From assembly GCA_038199755.1 (NCBI GenBank), contig JBBPYR010000187.1, positions 1 to 53,978 on the forward strand: DNA of 53,978 nt. The letters are read 5' to 3'. Positions 1 to 6,337 of the stretch are shown one piece after another. The notes below the pieces were generated by a model. That model was not told where the DNA came from. It made no database searches and worked only from the letters and a program-made list of their open reading frames with translations. The translations under genes were made by a program, and so were the position numbers. This DNA is from JBBPYR01 sp038199755 (GTDB taxonomy: Bacteria; Chloroflexota; Ktedonobacteria; Ktedonobacterales; Ktedonobacteraceae). Positions within the stretch are counted from its first letter, which is position 1. Each line of letters begins with the position of its first letter.

Positions 1-139
1 TGTTGGGAAGTGGGGTATCATCCCGTACAATGACGGTCCCTGTATCTAATTGGTAGGCATCAAGCTTTCCTGCTTTCCACCAACGAAAAGCAGTCTTGTA
101 ACTGATGCCCATTTTTTTAGCGTAAACACTTAATCTCAT
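1..139 (-). CDS. IS607-family TnpA serine recombinase, N-terminal fragment (runs off window)
   Basis: Reading leftward from an ATG at 139-137, the protein starts MRLSVYAKKMGISYKTAFRW and continues WKAGKLDAYQLDTGTVIV, then leaves the window at base 1. This is the MerR-like DNA-binding head of IS607-type TnpA: a helix-turn-helix (residues about 4-20) followed by the RWWKAGKLDAYQ wing. In the family it is followed by a serine-resolvase catalytic domain and usually by a tnpB gene downstream, both of which would lie left of the window. Only 46 codons are visible, so completeness and activity cannot be judged. The match to the conserved IS607 head is strong; the element's right boundary, somewhere in 140-395, was not identified. 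Confidence 0.85.
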   Translation of the reverse strand, partial: MRLSVYAKKMGISYKTAFRWWKAGKLDAYQLDTGTVIVRDDTPLPN

Positions 140-395
140 AGGGATATAATAGCGTAAAAGGGAATGAATGTCAATACTTATTGTTGCTATTTATATCCCA
201 TCAACATAACAATTTGGGAACACATCCGCTTTTTCATTAAAACACCAAGTACAGGTTCAGTATCTTCTGAGGATGATGTGACACAAGTGCCTATAAAATG
301 GGATACAACACCTTCAAGCCAGAGTTGACAATAGAATAGGTGTTCTTTACAATACAATAGACAGCAACAGGTTAACCACAAGAAAGACACAAACT

Positions 396-965
396 ATGCT
401 TTCGACATCAACACTCTTCGAGCGTATCATACAAAAATGCACAACCGATGGCTGGTTGCCAGATGAGGCACACCATCGCACTATTATGAATATGCCGCAT
501 CACTATCCCCCTGCCACAGAGCAGCAACTGCTAGCAACAGAAGCAACCCTTGGCTTTGCTCTTCCCACAAACCTGCGTAGCCTTTACACACAGGTTGCTA
601 ATGGTGGCTTTGGGCCAGGCTTTGGCATTGTGGGTGCGCTAAATGGTTTTTCATCTGCTGGCCTCGGTGGAAACATTATAGAAGCATACGCGGCACTGAA
701 CGCAAATACCACAGTAGAAGACTATACGCGCTATCAACAAGCGCACAACAACCAGACCATATATGTATTACCGCAAACCGTCTGGTCACGTCATCTCTTG
801 CCGCTTTGTGATTGGGGTTGCCTGATTACCTCGTTCCTGGACATTGATAACGGGCACATCCTGCGTGGTGCGCCCACCTCTCGCACAAGCTATACATTAC
901 GACCACAAGCCGCTTCGTTAGAGGCATGGCTAGAGTCGTGGTTGCAAGATACGCTCTTGAACTAA
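396..965 (+). CDS. SMI1/KNR4 (SUKH) family protein
   Basis: A 189-residue soluble protein without signal peptide or membrane segment. Residues about 38-80 carry the SUKH pattern: a PATEQQL-LATEATLGFALP segment, then LRSLYTQVANGGFGPGFG, followed by a region ending in a small beta-rich domain with WGC and D-x-D near residue 145. SUKH domains serve as immunity proteins in contact-dependent and polymorphic toxin systems and also as general protein-interaction domains; no toxin gene is adjacent, so immunity is only one possibility. It sits next to an IS607-type recombinase end, which suggests a mobile neighbourhood. It converges on the channel gene and shares a perfect palindrome with it as terminator. 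Confidence 0.8.
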   Translation: MLSTSTLFERIIQKCTTDGWLPDEAHHRTIMNMPHHYPPATEQQLLATEATLGFALPTNLRSLYTQVANGGFGPGFGIVGALNGFSSAGLGGNIIEAYAALNANTTVEDYTRYQQAHNNQTIYVLPQTVWSRHLLPLCDWGCLITSFLDIDNGHILRGAPTSRTSYTLRPQAASLEAWLESWLQDTLLN

Positions 966-1039
966 AAAGATATGCACAATCTAGAACAAGTTTTCCACAT
1001 TAATGTGGAAAACTTGTTCTAGATTGTGCATATCTTTTT
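964..1039. terminator. Perfect 76-bp palindrome, bidirectional terminator
   Basis: Two 38-bp arms (964-1001 and 1002-1039) match perfectly with no loop bases. The outer ends are A5 and T5, giving a U-tract on both strands. It lies between two converging genes; its first two bases are the last two of the upstream TAA stop codon. Confidence 0.9.
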
Positions 1040-1047
1040 GGAGCAGC

Positions 1048-1920
1048 CTACGGTTGCGTTGGTGGCATCTGCTGCGTCGTCGCCTCTGGAGCCGCCTCCT
1101 GCCCACGCACAGCCCCCTCTAAGAGCAGCAGATTTGGCAGCGACAGCGTCTCGCGTTCCCCATTGTCGCCAAGCGTATCCAGCACCGTATAGGCCCCACT
1201 CGTCGTGCGCACCGTCCCATTATACTCACCCAGCGTGATGCGCTGACCGGGGCGGAAGTTTTGCCGTACATAAATACCTGCAATCACATTCTTAGCCGCC
1301 TCGCGTGAACCAAGACCAAAGGTGAGCGCAATCGCCAAACCAGCCGCCGCAATAATAATCGTCAGGCTCGTTGTCAGAATAGTCGTATCGATACCGAGCG
1401 TAGAAATTGCCAGCACAACCACAAAGGCCAGAATAGCATACTCAATAATCTTGCCCAGAGCCGTGCTATACGTAATATTCACGCTATCCGCCACCGCCGC
1501 AATCGTGTTGCCCAGGAAACGCGCCAGCATAGAGCCAAACAGAATCAGCAGAGCCGCACTGATCGCTTTAGGGATGAAGAACAGCACACTCGCCAGCAAG
1601 TCCGCCACCGTCGTCAATCCCATCAAACGCACAGCAGAGGTAGCGAAACTGAGGATAAGAAAGAAAAAAATGATCTGTGCAATCATCTCGGGAAGCTGTG
1701 CCCGTATGCCGAGGCCGCGCATAGCATTCGTGATGCCTGCACGATCCGCCAGGTCCTGCAAGCGCACCCGCTGTAGCACGAAACGCACCACCCAACGGAT
1801 GAGCGCACTGATCGCATAGCCAATAATCAGGATAATGAGACCGTTGACAAAATGAGGAATAAACGTGAGGATTTGCGTCAATATTTGATTGAGCGAATCA
1901 AGAACGGGCTGAAAGCTCAT
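1048..1920 (-). CDS. Small-conductance mechanosensitive (MscS-like) channel
   Basis: A 290-residue membrane protein. About five hydrophobic segments are visible (residues near 20-45, 78-100, 108-135, 155-180 and 185-205). The last is the small-residue-rich pore-lining helix, IIIAAAGLAIALTFGLGSREAAKN when read through the junction. It is followed by a short beta domain with IYVRQNFRPGQRITLGEYNGTV, typical of the MscS fold. The C-terminus is short and ends in a low-complexity QEAAPEATTQQMPP tail, so the large C-terminal vestibule of E. coli MscS is mostly missing. A good ribosome site (AGGAAGAGG) precedes the ATG. It is the third gene of a leftward operon after the sigma and anti-sigma genes, 26 bp downstream, suggesting an envelope-stress or osmotic role. 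Family is clear; gating and ion preference are unknown. Confidence 0.88.
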   Translation of the reverse strand: MSFQPVLDSLNQILTQILTFIPHFVNGLIILIIGYAISALIRWVVRFVLQRVRLQDLADRAGITNAMRGLGIRAQLPEMIAQIIFFFLILSFATSAVRLMGLTTVADLLASVLFFIPKAISAALLILFGSMLARFLGNTIAAVADSVNITYSTALGKIIEYAILAFVVVLAISTLGIDTTILTTSLTIIIAAAGLAIALTFGLGSREAAKNVIAGIYVRQNFRPGQRITLGEYNGTVRTTSGAYTVLDTLGDNGERETLSLPNLLLLEGAVRGQEAAPEATTQQMPPTQP

Positions 1921-1946
1921 AACATAACCTCTTCCTACAAGAACAA

Positions 1947-2312
1947 CTACGCGGTTTGTGGCTTGCTCCTCGCTATCACACCTGCCTCTGGCGAAAGCAA
2001 AGCAGCAACAAGATTAATAAGTTCAGCTAACCATTGCACAAAGGTTTGTGAGGAGAGATCAAGCAAATCAAGATTACCATGCTGGCGGCGAATGCGGGTC
2101 AGCAAACGTGCCTCAAAACCGGGGGGAACACGGAACTGCTCATTCTCACTCTGCAGCTGTGCCAGAAAAAGATGTATCTGCCGCGCCAACTCAAATTGTC
2201 GCTGGCAATCTGGACAATCGTTTAGGGCCGCCATTGCCTCGACGCGCCGCTCTTCGCTGAGTGTGCCATCAATTAAATCTGGTAAAAGTTGTGTTAATTC
2301 ATCGCAATCCAT
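1947..2312 (-). CDS. Anti-sigma factor-like protein (putative zinc finger, His absent)
   Basis: A 121-residue protein placed 15 bp after the ECF sigma gene. The N-terminus resembles the anti-sigma zinc finger (ZAS/zf-HC2): acidic helix MDCDELTQLLPDLIDGTLSEE then LNDCPDCQRQFE, giving CxxC at C33 and C36. The histidine expected four residues before the first cysteine is alanine (A29); C3 might be an alternative ligand. A conserved VPPGFEARLLTRI segment (about residues 62-74) is typical of anti-sigma factors after the finger. The remaining C-terminal part has one moderately hydrophobic stretch (LAELINLVAALLS) but no clear membrane anchor. Role by context: it probably binds and restrains the upstream sigma factor. 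Confidence in the family is good, in metal binding low. Confidence 0.75.
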   Translation of the reverse strand: MDCDELTQLLPDLIDGTLSEERRVEAMAALNDCPDCQRQFELARQIHLFLAQLQSENEQFRVPPGFEARLLTRIRRQHGNLDLLDLSSQTFVQWLAELINLVAALLSPEAGVIARSKPQTA

Positions 2313-2327
2313 CCAATATTACCCCTT

Positions 2328-3017
2328 CTATGCTTTCCCATCCCCACCAGACGACGTGCCTTCACTACGTGTGCCACTCGTGCTCCCTGACGCGAAAGAG
2401 AGCAGATGATCGCGCCCGCAGCTATTACTAAATAGCTCCTGAAAGGCTAAGCGGGCACGATGAATCCGCATCTTCACCGCGCTCAATTTCACCTTGAGAC
2501 TCGCAGCAATTTCGTCATAGCTCAAATCGTTAAAATCACGCATGATAAGCAGACTTGACTGTTGACGATCTAATTGCTGCAAGACTCGCCCAATACATTC
2601 GCGTAGTTCCCGTTGCAAGGCATTCTCTTCCGGCCCCACATCTTTTGAGGGTTGAAAGGAGAATGCATCACTCTCCTCTTCTTGTTCCTTGTTCTTGGTA
2701 AAAGCAAACGGCGATACCGTCTTTTGCTGCCGCTTGAGCTTGTCAAGGCTATCAAGGGCACTATTCGTAGCGATACGATAGAGCCAGCTTGAAAACGATG
2801 CCTGCTGCTCGAACTTTTTCAAGCCGTTGAAGACCTTCACAAACACTTCCTGCGTAATGTCCTCGGCCTCCTCCTTATTGCAAACAACACGATAGACAAT
2901 ACTATACACACGATGCATATGGCGTTGTACCAGCAACTCATAGCTTTGCGTATTGTTGGGAAGTTCTCGTTTACAACGGAGGACCAATTCTTCATCGGTC
3001 ACAGTATAGGTTAGCAC
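2328..3017 (-). CDS. ECF-type RNA polymerase sigma factor
   Basis: A 229-residue sigma-70-family protein. Region 2 is clear: YELLVQRHMHRVYSIVYRVV, then EEAEDITQEVFVKVFNGL and FSSWLYRIATNSALDSL (residues about 25-92). Region 4 follows a 40-residue acidic, Glu/Ser-rich linker: LDRQQSSLLIMRDFNDLSYD then EIAASLKVKLSAVKMRIHRAR (about 147-190). The tail is Ser/Gly rich. The start is GTG at 3017 with AAGGGA eleven bases upstream. A promoter candidate lies about 45-70 bp upstream. First gene of the sigma / anti-sigma-like / MscS-like operon. ECF sigma factors redirect polymerase to stress promoters; the trigger here is unknown, though the channel gene hints at envelope tension. Confidence 0.92.
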   Translation of the reverse strand: MLTYTVTDEELVLRCKRELPNNTQSYELLVQRHMHRVYSIVYRVVCNKEEAEDITQEVFVKVFNGLKKFEQQASFSSWLYRIATNSALDSLDKLKRQQKTVSPFAFTKNKEQEEESDAFSFQPSKDVGPEENALQRELRECIGRVLQQLDRQQSSLLIMRDFNDLSYDEIAASLKVKLSAVKMRIHRARLAFQELFSNSCGRDHLLSFASGSTSGTRSEGTSSGGDGKA

Positions 3018-3059
3018 AATGTCGATATTCCCTTACATACTTTTTTACATTCGCCGCTC

Positions 3060-3088
3060 ATTATACGGGGAGAGTGCGTAATTGTCTA
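3060..3088 (-). promoter_or_regulatory. Candidate promoter of the sigma operon
   Basis: Read on the minus strand: TAGACA (3088-3083), 17-bp spacer, TATAAT (3065-3060). It lies 43 bp upstream of the GTG start of the sigma gene, a normal 5' leader length. The form is that of a housekeeping sigma-70 promoter. Confidence 0.6.
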
Positions 3089-3113
3089 TCATAGTAAAAG
3101 CCTCTCTTACCGC

Positions 3114-3551
3114 TTATTCAGGTGATGCACTCGCCAAAAATTTTGCCTCATTCACCCACGATCGCACTTGTGCCAGTGTCGGTGCATGATAGGCAACACG
3201 CTGCCCTATATGAATTTCCGCCAGTCGCTTATATAAGTGTTCGGGAACACAATCTTGTAATTCACGGCAATTTCTCACACCCGCACAGGCCAAAAGATAT
3301 GACAGATCATGCCCAATACCACGCATACGCATAAGGTCTGCACAATACACTAGGGCCTGCACCGTCTTGGCAGAAATGCCAGTGCGCTCAGCGAGTTCAG
3401 CACGCTGCTGTCTGGTTTTCCCTATCTCTAATAATTGATGAGCATATTTAATGCCCTCCGCGAGAAGCTTTTCCTTCACCACTTCATCCACTCCCCGTAG
3501 TGAGCTGATTGGGTCATACATACGTTTTGATCGATCCTGCTCTTTCGTCAT
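3114..3551 (-). CDS. DUF4332-like helix-hairpin-helix protein
   Basis: A 145-residue protein starting MTKEQDRSKRMYDPISSLRG. The ATG at 3551 is preceded by AAGAGGA about 13 bases upstream; reading further upstream would add an unconvincing basic extension. The pattern ISSLRGVDEVVKEKLLAEGI, then TGISAKTVQALVYCADLMRM and RGIGHDLSYLLACAGVRNCRELQ, is two helix-hairpin-helix-like units as in DUF4332 proteins, thought to bind DNA or act in protein contacts. The C-terminal part (LAQVRSWVNEAKFL) is helical. It is transcribed away from the dcw cluster. Exact function unknown; the HhH-like repeats are what can be seen. Confidence 0.7.
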   Translation of the reverse strand: MTKEQDRSKRMYDPISSLRGVDEVVKEKLLAEGIKYAHQLLEIGKTRQQRAELAERTGISAKTVQALVYCADLMRMRGIGHDLSYLLACAGVRNCRELQDCVPEHLYKRLAEIHIGQRVAYHAPTLAQVRSWVNEAKFLASASPE

Positions 3552-3836
3552 AGTCAAGTTTTTATTCCTCTTATCATTAGGCCTATAGAAAAAACCGCGT
3601 AACGGAAGATATTTAGGCCCTACCTTCTTGCCAATACTTTTCCGATGCTGGCGAGTAACGCACAGCACTGGGCATTTAGACGCCAGGGCATAAAAAAAGT
3701 CACAAGCCGCAAAACAGCAACAAAATGGTAAAGGCCGTTCACAAGAGTGCTCACAACCTCTTGGCTATGACTTCTATAAAAAATGTAGAGCCCGTTATAT
3801 ATCCTTAATCCTATTTTGCAGTAACATGCGGAAAAG

Positions 3837-3881
3837 TTATCCACAAGTTATCCACCAAGCGGAAAGAAAATTGGTGGATAA
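3837..3881. promoter_or_regulatory. Three DnaA-box-like sites upstream of dcw cluster
   Basis: TTATCCACA at 3837-3845 is a perfect DnaA consensus box. TTATCCACC follows in direct orientation at 3848-3856 (11-bp start-to-start spacing), and the inverted form GGTGGATAA is at 3873-3881. They lie 20-65 bp upstream of the MraZ box array. DnaA control of division genes is plausible; that part is inference. The remainder of the 3552-4104 gap, apart from the MraZ boxes and promoter, holds nothing I can identify. Confidence 0.6.
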
Positions 3882-3901
3882 TACCCTTTTCTTATGCATG
3901 G

Positions 3902-3966
3902 TGGGCATGGTAAAATCCTAGTGGGGAAAAGTGGGGCGTTTTGGTGAATCCTAACGGTGAGTGGGG
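3902..3966 (+). promoter_or_regulatory. MraZ operator array and extended -10 promoter of dcw cluster
   Basis: TGGGN-type boxes occur on one 10-bp register: TGGGC at 3902, TGGGG at 3922, TGGGG at 3932, TGGTG at 3942, TGGGG at 3962. The run 3922-3946 is the classical MraZ site of three boxes separated by 5 nt. An extended -10 element, TGGTAAAAT (3908-3916), sits between the first and second box, so transcription would begin near 3923, inside the array. MraZ is known to bind such repeats and control its own operon; autoregulation here follows from that. Confidence 0.75.
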
Positions 3967-4104
3967 GAAGTAGGTGAAGAAAACCTGGAAAGGGAGAAAT
4001 TCAGGCTAGCTTCCCAAAGGGATCACCGCTGGATTTACCGGAATCAGTGGGGAAAATGACAACCAACACGCGGAAGAGACCTTCCACGTGGAAAGAAAGC
4101 AACT

Positions 4105-4512
4105 ATGTTTCTCGGCGAATACGAGCATACAATCGACACAAAAGGGCGCATGGCGGTTCCAGCACGGTTTCGTGCACAACTGGACCATGGTGCCGTCATA
4201 AGCAAAGGCATGGGGGCCTGTTTGTCGATATATACGCTCGCACGTTGGGAAGAAAAATCGAATGAACTGGTAGCAAGCAAGACAAGCGAAGAGTTGCGCG
4301 ACTTTGAACGCCGCATCTTTCCCAGTGCCGGTGAAATCGAGCTAGATCATCAGGGACGCATCGTGATACCCGTTAAGCTCCGCCAATATGCGAGCTTAGA
4401 GGGAGAAGTCACCATTGCCGGTGTACGCGACCATTTCGAGATTTGGGACCGTGCCGCCTGGCAAGCGTACCAGGAAAGACTTGACGCCGAGGGGAATAAC
4501 ATCCCCTTCTAA
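4105..4512 (+). CDS. mraZ: Transcriptional regulator MraZ
   Basis: 135 residues, normal for the family. It has two AbrB-like swapped-hairpin halves, each with the hallmark DxxxR motif: DTKGR at residues 11-15 and DHQGR at 81-85. The start MFLGEYEHTIDTKGR is canonical. MraZ forms a ring-shaped oligomer that binds direct repeats upstream of its own gene and controls the dcw cluster; five such repeats lie 140-200 bp upstream here. It is the first gene of the cluster, 3 bp before rsmH, so the two are translationally close. No abnormal residue seen. Identification is firm. Confidence 0.97.
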   Translation: MFLGEYEHTIDTKGRMAVPARFRAQLDHGAVISKGMGACLSIYTLARWEEKSNELVASKTSEELRDFERRIFPSAGEIELDHQGRIVIPVKLRQYASLEGEVTIAGVRDHFEIWDRAAWQAYQERLDAEGNNIPF

Positions 4513-4515
4513 GTT

Positions 4516-5625
4516 ATGAACATTAAAGAACCTGAAACAATGCAGACACAACATGTGCCAGTTATGCTGGAAGAGGTGCTTGCCTACCTCCAGCCCCGCC
4601 CTGGTGGTTATTATATCGATGGCACACTAGGCGGTGGTGGACATACAGCAGCCATTCTTGAGCGTTCCGCTCCCGATGGCAAAGTACTCGGCATTGATGC
4701 CGATGAGCAAGCACTTGAGCGTGTCCATGCTCGCCTCTCACACTACGTTGAAAGCGGGCGGCTCATGCTAGCGCACGGCAATTTCGCCGATATTACGCGC
4801 ATCGCCCATGAAACACGTTTCGTGTCTGCCCATACCAGCACCAGCACAGCGGAACACGCGGTGTACGCAGAGAAAGAACGAGACGCCGTACAAGGCATTT
4901 TGCTTGACCTCGGCTTCTCATCGGACCAGATGGACAATCCGCAACGCGGCTTCTCCTTCAGTGCCGATGGACCGCTTGATATGCGACTCGATCAATCGCT
5001 TCCCTACTCAGCCGCTGACCTAGTAAACAGTGCCAGTGAGCATGAGCTAGCGGATATCATCTGGCGCTACGGTGAAGAGACACGTTCACGGCAGATCGCA
5101 CGACGCATCGTGCGCGAGCGTGAGAAGGAAGCTATCACACATACAGCTCAATTGGCAAAACTGGCAGCGGCGGGGGTGCCCTTTAAAAGGGGGGCCATTC
5201 ATCCGGCTACCAAAACCTTTCAAGCCTTGCGTATCGCGGTAAACAAAGAGTTGGAGCAGTTGGAAACAGCACTCCCACAAATACGCGATCTCTTACAAAA
5301 GCATCCCGCAAGCACTCAAGGAGCACAAGGGAGCACCGCTGAAGAGGATGAAAGAGGGAAAGAAAAGCAGGAGAATGAGTCAAGCGAAGGCGGACGAATG
5401 GCAATCATCGCCTTTCACTCGCTTGAGGACCGCATCGTAAAAGAGTTTATGCGACACGAGGCAAAAGATTGCATTTGCCCACCGCATGTACCAATTTGCA
5501 TTTGCGGCCACAAAGCCAGCTTACGCATATTGACACACAAACCTGTGACACCAACGCCACAGGAAATCGCAAATAACCCGCGTGCCCGCAGTGCCAAACT
5601 ACGAGCCGCCATCACGATACCGTAG
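4516..5625 (+). CDS. rsmH: 16S rRNA (cytosine1402-N4)-methyltransferase RsmH
   Basis: A 369-residue protein with the RsmH signature: HVPVMLEEVLAYL (13-25), SAM-binding GTLGGGGHT (36-44), GIDADEQA (59-66), then LLDLGFSSDQMDNPQRGFSF (129-148), and near the C-terminus AFHSLEDRIVKEFM and NPRARSAKLRA. It N4-methylates C1402 of 16S rRNA using SAM. It is about 55 residues longer than typical because of two inserts, a Ser/Thr/His-rich one around 103-122 and a charged Glu/Lys one around 275-300. The start could instead be ATG 4540 (MQTQHVPVML), closer to the family start; neither has a clear ribosome site. The last codon is followed by TAG lying inside an intergenic repeat that begins at 5620, so the repeat provides the stop and the final Pro codon. 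Confidence 0.95.
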   Translation: MNIKEPETMQTQHVPVMLEEVLAYLQPRPGGYYIDGTLGGGGHTAAILERSAPDGKVLGIDADEQALERVHARLSHYVESGRLMLAHGNFADITRIAHETRFVSAHTSTSTAEHAVYAEKERDAVQGILLDLGFSSDQMDNPQRGFSFSADGPLDMRLDQSLPYSAADLVNSASEHELADIIWRYGEETRSRQIARRIVREREKEAITHTAQLAKLAAAGVPFKRGAIHPATKTFQALRIAVNKELEQLETALPQIRDLLQKHPASTQGAQGSTAEEDERGKEKQENESSEGGRMAIIAFHSLEDRIVKEFMRHEAKDCICPPHVPICICGHKASLRILTHKPVTPTPQEIANNPRARSAKLRAAITIP

Positions 5626-5748
5626 GGGCGAGATTTATCGCGCCCCCCGTCGCAAACAAACACCCGTAGGGGCGAGATTTATCGCGCCCCACACGTCACG
5701 ACACGACGGATCGTCACAACACCGTAGGGGTGAGATTTATCGCACACC
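5620..5748 (+). repeat. Three copies of GTAGGGGC palindromic repeat between rsmH and ftsL
   Basis: Copies at 5620-5646, 5664-5690 and 5722-5748 (last one degenerate). The unit begins CCGTAGGGGCGAGAT, has a 2-nt centre and ends ATCGCGCCCC; the arms GGGGCGAGAT and ATCGCGCCCC are complementary with one mismatch, so RNA would form a 10-bp hairpin. The first copy supplies the rsmH stop codon. Confidence 0.9.
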
Positions 5749-5767
5749 CTACCGTAAGGAAAGAACT

Positions 5768-6178
5768 ATGTACAGCCTGAAAGAACGTGCCAGTGCTCCA
5801 CAGGCAGCCGTATCGCAGCCTATCTTGGCTGCCAAACGCCGCCGACAGTTGCACCCATTTCTTTTTCACATGGGTCCTGTTGCGCTCTGCGTGACAAGTG
5901 TGCTGCTCATCGCACTGATGGCACTGCTCTATCTCAGTCAGGTTGGACAGGCCGTTTCCGCGAACCAGCAACTACAGGACCTGCACTATCAGCAAAGCAA
6001 ACTGCAACAGCAAAACCAGGACCTAGCATTAGTAATCTCGCAAGAACAATTACCGGAATACATCGCGGCCCAGGCCGCCAAGATGGGACTCGTATTAGCA
6101 GACCCATCCAAAGTACAAAACGTCGTTGTCCATAATTTGCAACCCATTCACAAATTTAGCACACCCATTCAACCGTAA
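5768..6178 (+). CDS. ftsL: FtsL/DivIC-like septum protein
   Basis: A 136-residue bitopic protein: basic cytoplasmic head (AAKRRRQLHPFLFH, 21-34), one membrane helix (about 36-58), then a Gln-rich coiled coil (about 60-92, QQLQDLHYQQSKLQQQNQDL) and a MGLVLADPSKVQNV segment typical of FtsL/DivIC proteins. These proteins form the FtsQ-FtsL-FtsB (DivIB-FtsL-DivIC) complex that activates FtsW-FtsI. Start ATG 5768 has AAGGAAAG seven bases upstream; the frame continues upstream only through repeat DNA, so earlier starts are rejected. The position between rsmH and ftsI is exactly that of ftsL. Sequence conservation in this family is very low, so the call rests on topology and location. Confidence 0.85.
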   Translation: MYSLKERASAPQAAVSQPILAAKRRRQLHPFLFHMGPVALCVTSVLLIALMALLYLSQVGQAVSANQQLQDLHYQQSKLQQQNQDLALVISQEQLPEYIAAQAAKMGLVLADPSKVQNVVVHNLQPIHKFSTPIQP

Positions 6179-6189
6179 CCGTCACGACA

Positions 6190-6302
6190 CCGTAGGGGCG
6201 AGATTTATCGCGCCCCCGTCGCAACACAACACCGTAGGGGCGAGATTTATCGCGCCCCACCGTCGCAACACAACACCGTAGGGGCGAGATTTATCGCGCC
6301 CC
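6190..6302 (+). repeat. Three tandem GTAGGGGC palindromic repeats between ftsL and ftsI
   Basis: Nearly identical 27-bp units at 6190-6216, 6232-6258 and 6276-6302, separated by 15-17 bp of similar CGTCGCAACACAACA sequence, giving a 42-44 bp period. Each unit is a potential hairpin. They lie in the 159-bp gap before ftsI. Confidence 0.9.
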
Positions 6303-6337
6303 ACCCGTCGCAATACAACAGGACAAGGAGACCATCA

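Noticed and set aside
187..390. Minus-strand 67-residue reading frame between IS607 fragment and SUKH gene
   Set aside because: Cys/Leu-rich composition, no ribosome site, no recognisable features.
3620..3844. Minus-strand 74-residue reading frame upstream of dcw
   Set aside because: No ribosome site or family resemblance, and it ends at the DnaA-box region.
3837..3881. Chromosomal replication origin
   Set aside because: Only three DnaA-like boxes, no dnaA/dnaN and no clear AT-rich unwinding region; a regulatory role fits better.
5582..5767. Longer start for ftsL
   Set aside because: The extension is a translation of three intergenic repeats; ATG 5768 has a clear ribosome site.
5620..6302. 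CRISPR-like array of 27-bp repeats
   Set aside because: The spacers are short and nearly identical to each other, one coding gene lies inside, and there are no cas genes; these are intergenic palindromic repeats.
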